DNA of 64,000 bases from Terriglobia bacterium (lineage in GTDB: Bacteria; Acidobacteriota; Terriglobia; Versatilivoradales; Versatilivoraceae): the NCBI GenBank assembly GCA_951813285.1, contig OX638355.1, positions 3,863,136 through 3,927,135 of the forward strand. The letters are read 5' to 3'. The notes under the pieces were generated by a model. The model was not told where the DNA came from, did no database searches, and saw nothing but the letters and a program-made list of their open reading frames with translations. This document shows, piece after piece, positions 55,483 to 64,000 of this stretch (the stretch's first letter is position 1; the number at the start of each line of letters is the position of its first letter). A program made the position numbers and the translations under genes.

Positions 55483-56950
55483 GCCGGCCGCTCCCCTGGA
55501 TCATCCTTTCCCTCAACCGATGAAGCCGGGACTCCAAACCCACCGGATACCGCTTGGGTCGGGCAAAACGCTTGATGCCCGGGTCCAATCGGGCCAACTG
55601 CTTCCGAACCCGTTGGCGGCAGCAGTCCACCGACTCCGGCCCATAGACCTGCCTTCCGTTTCGCCAGATCGGAACCAGTTGGTCCTCACCAGCCGCACCC
55701 GTTGGAGACCGCCGCTCCCGACCGACCCTGACGGAATCCAGCAACACCTGCCGGCTGCCCGCTCCCAAGCCCGCATCGTAGATGACATCTCCCACAAATT
55801 TCCCGGCCTTTTCGAACCGGCGGACTTGAAGGATGCCCGGAATCGACATCTTGACCGCCTGTTCGGACAGCTTCAGCTTGTAATCCCAGTCTCCCGTGGA
55901 GCCACGAACGGCTGACAGCTTGTAGACTCCGCCCATTGCCGGCTGTCCGTCAGCCGTCACCATCCTGGTTCCGACGCCCCACACGCCAACGGCCGCTCCG
56001 CTTTTCTTGAGAGAGGCGATGAGGTGTTCGTCGAGATCGTTGCTGGCAATGATCACCGCTTCGGCGAAACCCGCCTCGTCCAGAATCTTGCGGGCATCCC
56101 GGCTGAGCTGGGCCAGGTCTCCTGAATCGAGGCGAACCCCAACCATCTCATGGCCCGATTTTCGGAGCTGCTTCCCCACCCGGACAGCGTTGCGAACTCC
56201 CTCCAGGGTGTCGAAGGTATCCACCAGAAAGACACAATTGTTGGGGAGCGCCCTGGCGTATGCTTCGAAAGACTCCAGTTCGCTTCCAAAGGCCATGACC
56301 CAACTGTGGGCATGAGTTCCCCGGACTGGAATTCCAAAGCGCTTCCCGGCCAGCAGGTTGGAGGTGCCGGCGCAGCCGCCGATATAGGCGGCCCGGCTGG
56401 CCGTCAGGCCGCCATCGCTTCCCTGCGCCCGCCGCAGACCGAATTCCAGCACGGGATCACCGGCGGCCGCCTGACATACCCGGGCTGCCTTGGTGGCAAT
56501 CAGCGACTCGAAGTTGAGGATATTCAGCAGGGTTGTCTCCAGGAGTTGGCACTGAATGATCGGCCCCCGTACACGCAGCACGGGTTCGTGAGGAAAGACC
56601 AGGGTCCCCTCGGGGAAACCGTCAACCTCGCAGGTCAGCCGCAGCCCTTCCAGGTAGCTCAGAAAGTCGGTCTGAAATATGGGTCGGCCATCGTTGCCGG
56701 TCAAGCTCCGCAGATAGCGGATATCCTCGGCATTGAAAGCATATCGGTCCAGGCATTCAATGACGCCGGCAAGCCCGCAGGCAATGGAATAACCACCACC
56801 GAAGGGAGAATTGCGGAAGGTGAGGTTGAAGACGGCTTCCTTCTCCCGCCACCCGGTCTTCCAGTAGCCATAGGCCATGGTCAACTGGTAGAGATCCGTC
56901 AAAAGGGAGCAGTGACTGCGATCGTATGCCTGATCGGAACCCAAGATCAC
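55460..56950 (-). CDS. pncB: Nicotinate phosphoribosyltransferase
   Basis: 496 residues. Motifs: SLLTDLYQLTMAYGYWKTGW, FRNSPFGGGYSIACGLAGVI, LLETTLLNILNFESLIATKA, GLRRAQGSDGGLTASRAAYI, RGTHAHSWVMAFGSELESFE (containing the catalytic-region His) and VRLDSGDLAQLSRDARKILD. It makes nicotinate mononucleotide from nicotinate and PRPP. The start is a GTG with AGGAG close upstream; a TTG two codons later would be slightly better spaced. It precedes and overlaps pncA. Confidence 0.94.
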   Translation of the reverse strand: MILGSDQAYDRSHCSLLTDLYQLTMAYGYWKTGWREKEAVFNLTFRNSPFGGGYSIACGLAGVIECLDRYAFNAEDIRYLRSLTGNDGRPIFQTDFLSYLEGLRLTCEVDGFPEGTLVFPHEPVLRVRGPIIQCQLLETTLLNILNFESLIATKAARVCQAAAGDPVLEFGLRRAQGSDGGLTASRAAYIGGCAGTSNLLAGKRFGIPVRGTHAHSWVMAFGSELESFEAYARALPNNCVFLVDTFDTLEGVRNAVRVGKQLRKSGHEMVGVRLDSGDLAQLSRDARKILDEAGFAEAVIIASNDLDEHLIASLKKSGAAVGVWGVGTRMVTADGQPAMGGVYKLSAVRGSTGDWDYKLKLSEQAVKMSIPGILQVRRFEKAGKFVGDVIYDAGLGAGSRQVLLDSVRVGRERRSPTGAAGEDQLVPIWRNGRQVYGPESVDCCRQRVRKQLARLDPGIKRFARPKRYPVGLESRLHRLRERMIQGSGRHGSLDSG

Positions 56951-57002
56951 TCATCTCCTGAAGGACGTGAATCGAATTGTTCGCCCGCCTGGAAATTCCG
57001 CG

Positions 57003-57110
57003 TACCTGAAACAAACCGGATTCGCGCTGCATGCGACGGGGTTAAAAGAGTAATCCACGAAGGCGCACGAAGGACCACGAAGGACGCCTAAGGGCCACGA
57101 AGAAAACAGG
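57003..57110 (+). repeat. Repeat family A, copy 6
   Basis: Starts TACCTGAAACAAACCGG and continues AAAAGAGTAATCCACGAAGG, then CACGAAGG units with variable links, ending GGGCCACGAAGAAAACAGG. It lacks the TTAACCGCGAC core in that order, so it is a diverged or rearranged copy. Confidence 0.75.
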
Positions 57111-57200
57111 AACGGGGGGGGAAATCCACCAAGGACACGAAATGACGCCCTTCAGGTTCCGGCGTTTGGTCTCGGCCCCGAGCGCAAAAAGATTTATTTA

Positions 57201-57443
57201 CATGGATGCACAGGATGCACAGGATTATGGTCCTCAATCGCCTTGCCCCGATTGCGGGCATCCTGCGTATCGTTTCGCGCGATTCGGCTTTCCCTGCAAC
57301 AGCGTCCCGTCCTGGTAATCCTGTCTATCCTGTTAATCCATGTTTCTTGTTTTTTAATTAACATCGATGCACAGGATGCACAGGATTATCGTCCTCAACC
57401 GCCTTGCCCCGATTGCGGGCATCCTGCGTATCGTTTCGCGCGG
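57201..57443 (+). repeat. Repeat family D, 82 bp direct duplication
   Basis: A block starting CATGGATGCACAGGATGCAC at 57201 and running through GCCTTGCCCCGATTGCGGGC to CGTTTCGCGCG recurs at 57362 (period 161) with about five changes. Between them, CCTGTCTATCCTGTTAATCC is an inverted relative of the 53199 arm. The second copy ends six bases before the stop codon of the PQQ-propeller gene. Confidence 0.82.
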
Positions 57444-57449
57444 GTTGAA

Positions 57450-58949
57450 TCAGGGAAGACGAGCGAAACAATAGAGCGTCTGGCGTGTGCGAAGGTAGAG
57501 TCGGCTGTCGGCAATCGCCGGCGTGGCGTAACACTCTTCCGCCAGGTCGTTGAGCGCCAGAACCTCCCATTGGCCTCCCGCCTTCAAGACCGGGGCTTTC
57601 CCGGCCTGGCTGATCAGGTACACCTTGCCGTCCACACCAACGGGAGAGGAATAGTAGCGGTCGGTAGCCCCGTTCAGGCGGGCCTGCTTGAGCACGTCCC
57701 CACTTTCCGGATCCAGGGTGGTGACGATTCCACCATCCTTGACCAGGTAGAGGACGGATTGGTAAAGGAGCGGAGAAGAGACGTTTGGCAGGGATTTTCG
57801 ATATCGCCAAAGAATATTGCTGCCGGTCAGGTCTCCGCGCCCTCCATGCCGAATGGCCATCATGTTGTTCTGGGCCTCCAGGCGGGCTCGATAGAAATCC
57901 CAATCCAGCCGGCTCAGAAATCGATCCTTGTCCAGATCCACGTTCCGCCAAGTCCTGGACGGCTTGAATCCTTCGATCTCCTCCAGGGACAACCGTCCGT
58001 CCCCATCCCTGTCCCGTTCCGCCAAAACCTGGGCATGGGAGGGAAGGTTGATGCGAACGGTGCTATTCCCTCCGGATTCCCAGGCATTGAGGAAGATCCT
58101 GTCGCCGTCGATCAGCGGCACCGACTTGAGCTGCCAGGCCATGCCCCGCAGCCACCAGAGCTTCTCTCCCCGATCCAGCGAGTAGCCGATCAGCTGATAG
58201 GATCCCGGCACAATCAGCTCGGTGGGCTCACCCCTGCGCCGAAAAACCGCCGGGGTCGAATAGCCTCGGGTAACCTCGGGCCTTTCCGTTCTCCAGAGCA
58301 CCCGCCCGCTGTCCTTGTCCACCGCAATCATGTAGGAGCCGCTGTCCTGGTCACAGACCATGACGACCTTGCCGTCTGCCAGGATCGGCGACGCACCGTG
58401 CCCATTGACGTTGTTCAACGGTCCGACCGGCAATCGCCATCGCTCACGACCGTCCAATTCATAGGCAACCAGGCCGAAATCCCCAAAAAATACGACCAGG
58501 ACGTCTCCATCGGTAACCGGCGTTGGAGAAGCGGAGGAGTTGATCTTGTGGTACCTCTGATCCCGGTCCCTGGCCAGAGAATGCTGCCAGACGATCCGAC
58601 CTGTATCGCGGTCGAGAGCATAGGTGACCAGCGAATCCTCGGAGGCCCCGGTCAGGAACAAACGATCACCGGCAATCACCGGAGACGACTCTCCCGGCAG
58701 AAGATCCGTCTTCCAGATGACGTTCTCTTCCGGCCCAAAGTGGACCGGGAGGTTTCGATCATCGGAGACACCCAAACCACCAGGGCCCCGGAATCTCGGC
58801 CAGACCGGGGCTTCGGCCGTTTCCTCCGCTCCAATGCTTGACGCCAGGAAACCGGTGGCCACTAGGGCTACCAGAATTGCCAGGACATGGACCTCGAACA
58901 CACGGGTCACGGCATCAGGAAACAGGCGGCGAACTCGTTTTCTTGGCAT
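57450..58949 (-). CDS. PQQ-like beta-propeller protein with inserted EF-hands
   Basis: 499 residues. An N-terminal membrane/signal segment (LAILVALVATGFLASSIGA) is followed by PQQ/BamB-like blades (VIWKTDLLPGESSPVIAGDR, TYALDRDTGRIVWQHSLARD, MIAVDKDSGRVLWRTERPEV, VTTLDPESGDVLKQARLNG). At residues 313-324 DRDGDGRLSLEE is a complete 12-residue EF-hand loop (D313, D315, D317, G318, L320, S321, E324), and 338-349 is a degenerate second one (DLDKDRFLSRLD). Such proteins are common in Planctomycetes and Acidobacteriota and usually extracytoplasmic. Calcium could stabilise or regulate the propeller; its enzymatic role is unproven. Confidence 0.87.
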   Translation of the reverse strand: MPRKRVRRLFPDAVTRVFEVHVLAILVALVATGFLASSIGAEETAEAPVWPRFRGPGGLGVSDDRNLPVHFGPEENVIWKTDLLPGESSPVIAGDRLFLTGASEDSLVTYALDRDTGRIVWQHSLARDRDQRYHKINSSASPTPVTDGDVLVVFFGDFGLVAYELDGRERWRLPVGPLNNVNGHGASPILADGKVVMVCDQDSGSYMIAVDKDSGRVLWRTERPEVTRGYSTPAVFRRRGEPTELIVPGSYQLIGYSLDRGEKLWWLRGMAWQLKSVPLIDGDRIFLNAWESGGNSTVRINLPSHAQVLAERDRDGDGRLSLEEIEGFKPSRTWRNVDLDKDRFLSRLDWDFYRARLEAQNNMMAIRHGGRGDLTGSNILWRYRKSLPNVSSPLLYQSVLYLVKDGGIVTTLDPESGDVLKQARLNGATDRYYSSPVGVDGKVYLISQAGKAPVLKAGGQWEVLALNDLAEECYATPAIADSRLYLRTRQTLYCFARLP

Positions 58950-59034
58950 GGAATCGGGGTCTCCTCGAATAGCACAAATAGCTGGTCAAGCGACTGCCCT
59001 GGGATCCTTGGCTCCTTCGGCGAAAGTGAAGTCG

Positions 59035-59628
59035 TCAGGGCGCCTGACATTGGGGATTGGCCAACAGAAGGTGAAGACCGATGAGCGTCTTGGCGTCGAC
59101 GATCTTACCCAAACCGATCAGCTTCTCCAGTTGCTTGGGGGAATAGCGATGGACGGAGAGTTCCTCATCCTCATCTCCCGCCCTGCGACCGGGTTTCAAG
59201 TCTGTGGCCAGAAAAAGGTGAAGAAGCTCGTTGCAAAATCCCGGCGTCGTATAGAATTCCACCAGCTTCTCCAACCTGCCCGCTCTGAAGCCCACTTCCT
59301 CCTGCAGCTCTCTGGCGGCTGTCTCCTCGGGCGACTCTCCAGGGTCGATCTTTCCTGCCGGCAGTTCCAGCAGCGACTGCTGCATCGGATAGCGGAACTG
59401 TTCCACCAGCAGGACATCCCCGTTCGAAAAAACCGGCACCACCGCCGCGCCTCCGGGGTGCACAACCACTTCTCGCACGGCCTGCGTTCCGGAGGCCGTG
59501 GTGATGCGGTCGACCGTGAGATCGATCACCCTTCCCCGATAGAGGGTCTGGCTGTGGTTCAGCCGGTAACGGTCGCTCAGCGCAGCCTCCTGTTGACCGG
59601 GCCGGGATTCTCGTTCCTCAGCCCGCAT
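59035..59628 (-). CDS. Nudix hydrolase (ADP-ribose pyrophosphatase-like)
   Basis: 197 residues. The Nudix box has G92, E98, R106-E107 and E110-E111 (GKIDPGESPEETAARELQEE, then VGF). N-terminal YRGRVIDLTVDRI and VVVHPGGAAVVPVFSNGDVL plus LVEQFRYPMQQSLLELPAG are typical of the ADP-ribose pyrophosphatase subgroup. It would hydrolyse ADP-ribose to AMP and ribose 5-phosphate, related to NAD turnover, and the NAD salvage genes are 2 kb away. It could be controlled on its own; 349 bases separate it from rplQ. Confidence 0.9.
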   Translation of the reverse strand: MRAEERESRPGQQEAALSDRYRLNHSQTLYRGRVIDLTVDRITTASGTQAVREVVVHPGGAAVVPVFSNGDVLLVEQFRYPMQQSLLELPAGKIDPGESPEETAARELQEEVGFRAGRLEKLVEFYTTPGFCNELLHLFLATDLKPGRRAGDEDEELSVHRYSPKQLEKLIGLGKIVDAKTLIGLHLLLANPQCQAP

Positions 59629-59977
59629 GTCTCACCGAGTCACCAGGAATCGCTCGGGAGAGAGTTTGTTTTTAGCATTTTGAAGCGCTTATTGCGAGAG
59701 CCTTCAGGGAATCGACTGCGCCGGGCGCGCCCGGGCTGTTTGAGATTGGACGCCAGGGAGGATTACTGCGACCACTTTCGCGGCTTTGGGGGAAGGAGCT
59801 ACCGATGTCCAATGGGCTTACGCCCACGGCTACCTGCTGCCGTCGCAGTCGCGGCTTACTGGAAACCCGGGCTGGCGCCGGGGGACGGTCATAAAAAATT
59901 CTTTCCGCCGGCAGTGTCTTGGTTCAGGGGAAAGCGGCGAAGCCGCGGTTGGCGCGAGTCGGTCGAGGACAGGTCTC
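59629..59977. other. Gap between rplQ and the Nudix gene
   Basis: Apart from family B copy 4, listed separately, I see no gene or clear terminator in this 349 bp stretch. Confidence 0.6.
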
Positions 59978-59981
59978 CTAC
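59803..59981 (+). repeat. Repeat family B, copy 4, reaching into rplQ
   Basis: Contains GATGTCCAATGGGCTTACGC, CCCACGGCTACCTGCTGCCG, ACCCGGGCTGGCGCCGGGGG, GGCAGTGTCTTGG and AGCGGCGAAGCCGCGGTTGG. Its last part, AGGTCTCCTACTGACCTTTC, is homologous to AAATCTCTCCTACAGACCTT in copy 2 and covers the rplQ stop codon. Confidence 0.8.
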
Positions 59982-60412
59982 TGACCTTTCTTGGGTTTCT
60001 CCTCCTCGGTCTTGTCCCGGCGCTTGGCGCCGGCGGACTTGGACTTCTTCTCCGACTCTTCCGAAATCAGCTCAATGATGGCCAACTCGGCTCCATCTCC
60101 CGCCCGCGGTCCCCGCTTCAGGATGCGAGTGTAACCGCCGGAGCGATCGGCATAGCGAGGAGCAATGCTATCGAAGAGTTTCTGGACAACTGCAGCCTTC
60201 AAGAGAAATCGAGCCGCCTGACGCCTGGCGTGTAGTGTCTCTCTCTTGCCAAGGGTGATCATCTTCTCAGCCAGCGGTCTGACCTCTTTGGCCTTTTGAA
60301 CCGTCGTGGTAATACGTTCGTACTCCAACAGAGAAGTACATAGATTTCTGAGCAGCGCCCGGCGATGGGGAGGCGTTCGCCCCAGTTTTCGTCCGTGTAC
60401 ACGATGTCTCAT
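59978..60412 (-). CDS. rplQ: Ribosomal protein L17
   Basis: 144 residues from ATG 60412 (GGAGGG upstream), [20 protein letters not shown] at the start, typical L17. The core ([20 protein letters not shown]) is conserved; the C-terminal ~25 residues are a basic/acidic tail ([20 protein letters not shown]). It is the last gene of the alpha operon. Its last codons (KKGQ and stop) fall in a segment shared with repeat family B. Confidence 0.97.
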   Translation of the reverse strand: MRHRVHGRKLGRTPPHRRALLRNLCTSLLEYERITTTVQKAKEVRPLAEKMITLGKRETLHARRQAARFLLKAAVVQKLFDSIAPRYADRSGGYTRILKRGPRAGDGAELAIIELISEESEKKSKSAGAKRRDKTEEEKPKKGQ

Positions 60413-60462
60413 CCAAACCCTCCGAAACGGCAAATCCTGCCGGGAGCCACAGCCGGGGCCAT

Positions 60463-61458
60463 TTATTCTTCGGTCACCGATGCTTCGACCGGCTGGCCTC
60501 TTTCATCAAGTTCCATACCGAGACCCAGTCCCATGGTTCCGAGAATATCCTTGATCTCATTCAACGACTTGCGACCGAAATTCTTGGTCTTGAGCATTTC
60601 CGACTCGGTCTTCTGGACCAGTTCACCTATGGTCTTGATATTGGCATTCTTCAAACAGTTGTAGGAGCGAACCGAGAGCTCCAGTTCGTCGACCGATTTG
60701 GAGAGATTCTCGTTGACCACCTCCACGACCTGACTGGCCGGCTCCTCCTCATCTTCAGCCTGTTCCTCGAAGTTAATGAAAATGGACATATGGTCTCTGA
60801 TCAACTTGGCCGCAAGACCCACGGAGTCCTGGGGAGTAATGCATCCATTGGTCCAAACGTCCAGGGACAACTTGTCGTAGTCGGTCATCTGACCCAACCT
60901 GGACGGTTCAACCGTATAGTTGACCTTTCGGACCGGGGAATGAACGGAATCGATGGGGATATAGCCAATCGCCAGATCGTCATCAAAATTCCGGTCGGCC
61001 GAGACGTATCCTCGTCCATGCTTCAGCCTGATTTCCATCTGCAAGCGTCCTCCTTCGCTTACAGTCGCCAGGTAGACGGTCTCATCCAGGATTTCAACGT
61101 CTGCATCGGTCTGAATATCGGCAGAGGTCACCACCCCCGGAGATTCCGACTCCAGATACAACGTCTTGGGACCCTCGCCACTGAGCCTGAACGACACCTG
61201 CTTGAGATTAAGGATGATGTCGGTCGCGTCCTCCACGACTCCCGGTATGGGTGAGAACTCGTGCAGGATGCCTTCGATCTTGACCGCTGTCACGGCGGCA
61301 CCTTCGATCGAAGACAACAGCACCCGTCTCAACGCATTCCCTATCGTCGTTCCAAATCCGCGCTCGAAAGGCTGTGCGGTAAATTGTCCGTAGTGTTGCT
61401 CCTGATCCTCGCTGCTGATTGAGAGCCGTTTGGGCTTCTGAAATCCTTTCCACAACAT
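60463..61458 (-). CDS. rpoA: RNA polymerase alpha subunit
   Basis: 331 residues from ATG 61458 (GGGAGGG upstream). The N-terminal dimerisation domain includes [20 protein letters not shown] and [20 protein letters not shown]; the C-terminal domain [20 protein letters not shown] and [20 protein letters not shown]. Essential transcription subunit. A TTG/GTG extension to 61509 is not needed. Confidence 0.98.
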   Translation of the reverse strand: MLWKGFQKPKRLSISSEDQEQHYGQFTAQPFERGFGTTIGNALRRVLLSSIEGAAVTAVKIEGILHEFSPIPGVVEDATDIILNLKQVSFRLSGEGPKTLYLESESPGVVTSADIQTDADVEILDETVYLATVSEGGRLQMEIRLKHGRGYVSADRNFDDDLAIGYIPIDSVHSPVRKVNYTVEPSRLGQMTDYDKLSLDVWTNGCITPQDSVGLAAKLIRDHMSIFINFEEQAEDEEEPASQVVEVVNENLSKSVDELELSVRSYNCLKNANIKTIGELVQKTESEMLKTKNFGRKSLNEIKDILGTMGLGLGMELDERGQPVEASVTEE

Positions 61459-61548
61459 AGGTGATAGACCCTCCCAGGGTTGGAGCCTGTTGGCCAAAAG
61501 CCTGATCAAGACCCGTTAGACGTTTCCAAGGGAACTTTCGGGAACAAG

Positions 61549-62178
61549 CTACTTGGAATAAAGTTCGACGATCAAATGTTCCTGCACGGGCAGATTGACA
61601 TCGTCTCGGGTAGGAAGGGAAAGTACTTTCCCCGACAGGGTGGAACTATCCAACTCCAGCCAGGCAGGAACCCCACGACTTCCGACCATCTCTACTGACG
61701 TCACGATGTTTGGCACCTTGTGGCTCTTTTGGCGAACCGAAACCGAGTCACCCGGCCTTAACTGGAAGGAGGGGATGTTGACCTTGCGATCATTGACACG
61801 AATATGGCCGTGCCCCACCAACTGCCGGCCCTGCGCTCTGGAGGATGCAAAGCCCAGGCGGTAGACCGCATTATCGAGACGCCTCTCCAACATCCCGAGC
61901 AGGTTTTCGCCGGTAACCCCTTTTTGCCGGGACGCCTTTTCGAAATAGTTCCGAAACTGACGCTCCATCAAACCGTAGATGCGCTTGACCTTCTGCTTCT
62001 CGCGCAGTTGGAGACCATACCCGATTATCTTGGATCGGCGGCTTCTACCATGCTGCCCGGGAATGAAATTCCTCTTTTCAATGGCGCAGGAATCCTTGAA
62101 GCAGCGGTCTCCCTTGAGATAGAGCTTGATTCCTTCCCGACGACAGAGACGACAAACGGAACCGCGATAGGTGGCCAA
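61549..62178 (-). CDS. rpsD: Ribosomal protein S4
   Basis: 209 residues, complete. It has the zinc-binding (C+) N-terminus with C9, C12, C26 and C31 ([16 protein letters not shown]), the S4 RNA-binding domain ([29 protein letters not shown]-type [14 protein letters not shown]) and an LIVELYSK end. It nucleates 30S assembly and may regulate the operon. Confidence 0.98.
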   Translation of the reverse strand: MATYRGSVCRLCRREGIKLYLKGDRCFKDSCAIEKRNFIPGQHGRSRRSKIIGYGLQLREKQKVKRIYGLMERQFRNYFEKASRQKGVTGENLLGMLERRLDNAVYRLGFASSRAQGRQLVGHGHIRVNDRKVNIPSFQLRPGDSVSVRQKSHKVPNIVTSVEMVGSRGVPAWLELDSSTLSGKVLSLPTRDDVNLPVQEHLIVELYSK

Positions 62179-62231
62179 CTTCCTTCTCCTTGCTATGCAG
62201 ATTTTAATCCAATTCTCTGATCAAATTGGAA

Positions 62232-62645
62232 CTAGACCCGTCTGCGCTTGGGCGGACGGCAACCGTTGTGAGGAATGGGAGTGACGTCTCGAATGGACTT
62301 GACCTCCAGACCCACCGTTTGCAGCGCGCGAATGGCGGATTCGCGCCCGGACCCGGGGCCCTTCACCCGGACGTCCACAGTCTTCATTCCGTGCTCGCGA
62401 GCGATGTTTCCGGCGGTGATCGAGGCCTGCTGCGCCGCAAAGGGCGTCCCCTTGCGTGAACCCCTGAATCCCAAGGACCCCGCGCTGGACCAGCAGACCA
62501 GGTTGCCTCGCGTGTCGGTGATGCTGACGATCGTGTTGTTGAAGGTCGCCTGGACGAAAACAATTCCGCTCAAGACAACCTTCTTTTCCTTTCTCCGAAA
62601 GACCTTCTTACGCCCTTTCTTGGACTTGGTCTGAGCCTTGGCCAT
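62232..62645 (-). CDS. rpsK: Ribosomal protein S11
   Basis: 137 residues from ATG 62645 (GGGAG upstream). Core motifs: [59 protein letters not shown] and [20 protein letters not shown]. The C-terminus is the conserved S11 end. Confidence 0.98.
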   Translation of the reverse strand: MAKAQTKSKKGRKKVFRRKEKKVVLSGIVFVQATFNNTIVSITDTRGNLVCWSSAGSLGFRGSRKGTPFAAQQASITAGNIAREHGMKTVDVRVKGPGSGRESAIRALQTVGLEVKSIRDVTPIPHNGCRPPKRRRV

Positions 62646-62679
62646 CACAATCACTCCCGGGGGATCACGGATCCCGTTC

Positions 62680-63072
62680 TCAAGTCTTGGCCGTCGATTT
62701 CTTCCTGCTCGCCACGGCGCCTCTGCGAGGCCCCTTGCGGGTACGACCGTTGGTGTGCGTCCGTTGCCCCCTTACCGGAAGCGACCGTCGATGCCTCAAA
62801 CCCCGATACGAGCTGATCTCCATGAGCCGCTTGATGTTCATGGCAACTTCCTTGCGCAAGTCGCCTTCAACGCCGCTCTGCTCCTCGATGACTTGACGGA
62901 TGCGGGTAACCTCTTCCTCGGAAAGATCCCGCACCTTGGTGTCCAGACTGATTCCCGCCCTGTCCAGAATCTTGCGTGATCTTGGCCTGCCAATGCCATG
63001 AATGTAGGTCAGGCCGACTTCCACCCGCTTGTCGTTCGGTAAATCGATGCCAACGATCCGAGCCACGTCCAT
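62680..63072 (-). CDS. rpsM: Ribosomal protein S13
   Basis: 130 residues. [37 protein letters not shown] and the C-terminal [28 protein letters not shown] are diagnostic. It begins MDVARI rather than MARI, two extra residues. Confidence 0.98.
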   Translation of the reverse strand: MDVARIVGIDLPNDKRVEVGLTYIHGIGRPRSRKILDRAGISLDTKVRDLSEEEVTRIRQVIEEQSGVEGDLRKEVAMNIKRLMEISSYRGLRHRRSLPVRGQRTHTNGRTRKGPRRGAVASRKKSTAKT

Positions 63073-63111
63073 TCCTTTCCAGGGAGGAAAACCGGAAACC
63101 GTACGGTCGCG

Positions 63112-63225
63112 CTATCCCTGACGCTGCTTGCATTTAGGGTTGACGCAAATCACCCTCACCACCCCGTGCCTGCGGATGATCTTGCATTTCGGACAAATTT
63201 TCTTTACGGATGCCCTGACTTTCAT
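63112..63225 (-). CDS. rpmJ: Ribosomal protein L36
   Basis: 37 residues: [20 protein letters not shown], then [18 protein letters not shown] zinc ribbon of C11, C14, C27 and C32 identifies the C+ form of L36; most homologues have His at the last position (NPxHK), here Cys. It lies between rpsM and infA as in other bacteria and is below the size of ordinary gene finding. Confidence 0.96.
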   Translation of the reverse strand: MKVRASVKKICPKCKIIRRHGVVRVICVNPKCKQRQG

Positions 63226-63232
63226 GGTTGAC

Positions 63233-63451
63233 CTACTTGTAGCGATAGACGATCCGGCCTCGGCTCAAATCGTAGGGGGACAACTCCACCGCGACCTTGT
63301 CTCCCGACAGGATCCGAATGAAGTTCTTGCGCATTTTCCCGGAGATATGGGCCAGAACCACATGCTTGTTCTCCAACTGAACCTTGAACATGGCATTGGG
63401 TAACGGTTCCAGAACAACCGCCATGACTTCAATGGCATCTTCTTTTGACAT
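63233..63451 (-). CDS. infA: Translation initiation factor IF-1
   Basis: 72 residues, the standard length. OB-fold motifs [40 protein letters not shown] and [20 protein letters not shown] are canonical. It lies seven bases before rpmJ. Confidence 0.98.
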   Translation of the reverse strand: MSKEDAIEVMAVVLEPLPNAMFKVQLENKHVVLAHISGKMRKNFIRILSGDKVAVELSPYDLSRGRIVYRYK

Positions 63452-63565
63452 TCAGGACCACTTCCCTCTAGTAAAGTAAAACCCAAACTCCCAAGGGTAC
63501 AACACGTTACCTACAATTCCAACAATTGACCCGGACCGGAACCAAACTTGCCGGATCCTCCTGCC

Positions 63566-64000
63566 TCACATCCGCCGCCCGCGAATCCGACGCCCCCGAG
63601 GTCCCAGGAATCCATCGTAGTGGCGCATCACCAATTGGGCCTCGATCTGTTGAACGGTGTCCATGGCCACCCCCACTACAATCAGCAGAGAGGTCCCGCC
63701 GAAATAAAACTGCACTCCCATGCCGTTTAGAATCCAGTTGGGCAACCCTTCGAAATAGCCGCCCACCCAGGGCAGGTGATGAATATGGAAACCGGTGATC
63801 ATGAACTCCGGAATGACCGCAATCAGGGCCAGATAGATTGCTCCCGCAAAGGTGATGCGAGTCAGAATGGTCTCGATATACTCGGCGGTAGCGCGTCCGG
63901 GCCGGATTCCCGGAATGAATCCTCCGTACTTTCTCATATTGCCGGCGACTTCCGCGGGATTGAATACGATGGAGGTGTAAAAGTAGCAAAAGAAAATAAT
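63566..64000 (-). CDS. secY: Preprotein translocase subunit SecY, C-terminal part
   Basis: The frame is open to the right window edge, giving the last 144 residues. [20 protein letters not shown] and [20 protein letters not shown] are the conserved C-terminal SecY loop; transmembrane helices 8-10 follow, ending [10 protein letters not shown]. It forms the protein-conducting channel. Only 114 bases separate its stop from infA, and adk and map are absent there. Confidence 0.96.
   Translation of the reverse strand: MIFFCYFYTSIVFNPAEVAGNMRKYGGFIPGIRPGRATAEYIETILTRITFAGAIYLALIAVIPEFMITGFHIHHLPWVGGYFEGLPNWILNGMGVQFYFGGTSLLIVVGVAMDTVQQIEAQLVMRHYDGFLGPRGRRIRGRRM

Larger units (their letters stand above)
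56951..57449. other. Gene-free 0.5 kb interval with repeats
   Basis: The gap between pncB and the PQQ-propeller gene holds a family A copy and a family D cluster (listed separately). No ORF with protein-like features was found. Confidence 0.7.

Noticed and set aside
57243-58841. 532-codon open frame on the plus strand
   Set aside because: Starts in repeat D and runs antisense to the PQQ-propeller gene; no motif seen.

Overview
This 64 kb window is a GC-rich bacterial chromosome fragment. The gene content points to Acidobacteriota: a VWFA-related protein of the acidobacterial type beside an Oar-like outer-membrane receptor, a paired PSD1-type cytochrome/DUF1553 protein and DUF1501 protein, and many degenerate intergenic repeats. 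This assignment rests on recognised families only; no search was run. One tRNA (Leu, CAA) and no rRNA, IS transposase, phage or CRISPR array were seen.

Bases 1-16,000 form a cell-surface locus. It holds a large autotransporter (running off the left edge), a LuxR-type regulator overlapping a tiny XRE-like ORF, a single polypeptide fusing a histidine kinase to a complete OmpR-type response regulator, and a 2,773-residue secreted mosaic protein. The two big surface-protein genes point away from each other. Each carries a near-identical ~40 bp upstream element, a CTACC-N6-GGTAG dyad, in the same orientation and with the same spacing to a possible -10 box. I read this as an undescribed small regulon, and it is the most interesting observation here.

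Bases 16,100-23,300 carry a catabolic-looking group: a COG4091-like oxidoreductase, an Asp-box sialidase-like protein, and the PSD1/DUF1501 pair. Next come a zinc-ribbon DNA polymerase IV just downstream of tRNA-Leu, a FabH/metalloprotease pair and a DinB-fold enzyme. Then comes a 1.4 kb gene-free stretch filled with three repeat families.

Bases 29,300-46,700 are mostly housekeeping. They include a TPR protein with dgt; the compact operon thiL-TPR-rnc-lepB-membrane protein; nrdR; a sigma/anti-sigma/DUF4097 module; aroK with a secreted protein and a glutaminyl-cyclase-like M28 enzyme; folE; and lipB upstream of a 2-oxoacid dehydrogenase E1alpha-E1beta-E2 operon without E3. Bases 46,660-59,700 carry divergent ornithine cyclodeaminase-like and TauD-like genes, the VWFA protein and receptor, a Sel1 protein, the pncB-pncA NAD salvage pair, a PQQ-propeller protein with EF-hands, and a Nudix hydrolase. 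The right end is the distal spc/alpha ribosomal cluster (secY-infA-rpmJ-rpsM-rpsK-rpsD-rpoA-rplQ), where adk and map are missing between secY and infA.

Four dispersed repeat families (called A-D below) occupy most long intergenic gaps. In at least three places a repeat supplies the stop codon or last codons of a neighbouring gene.
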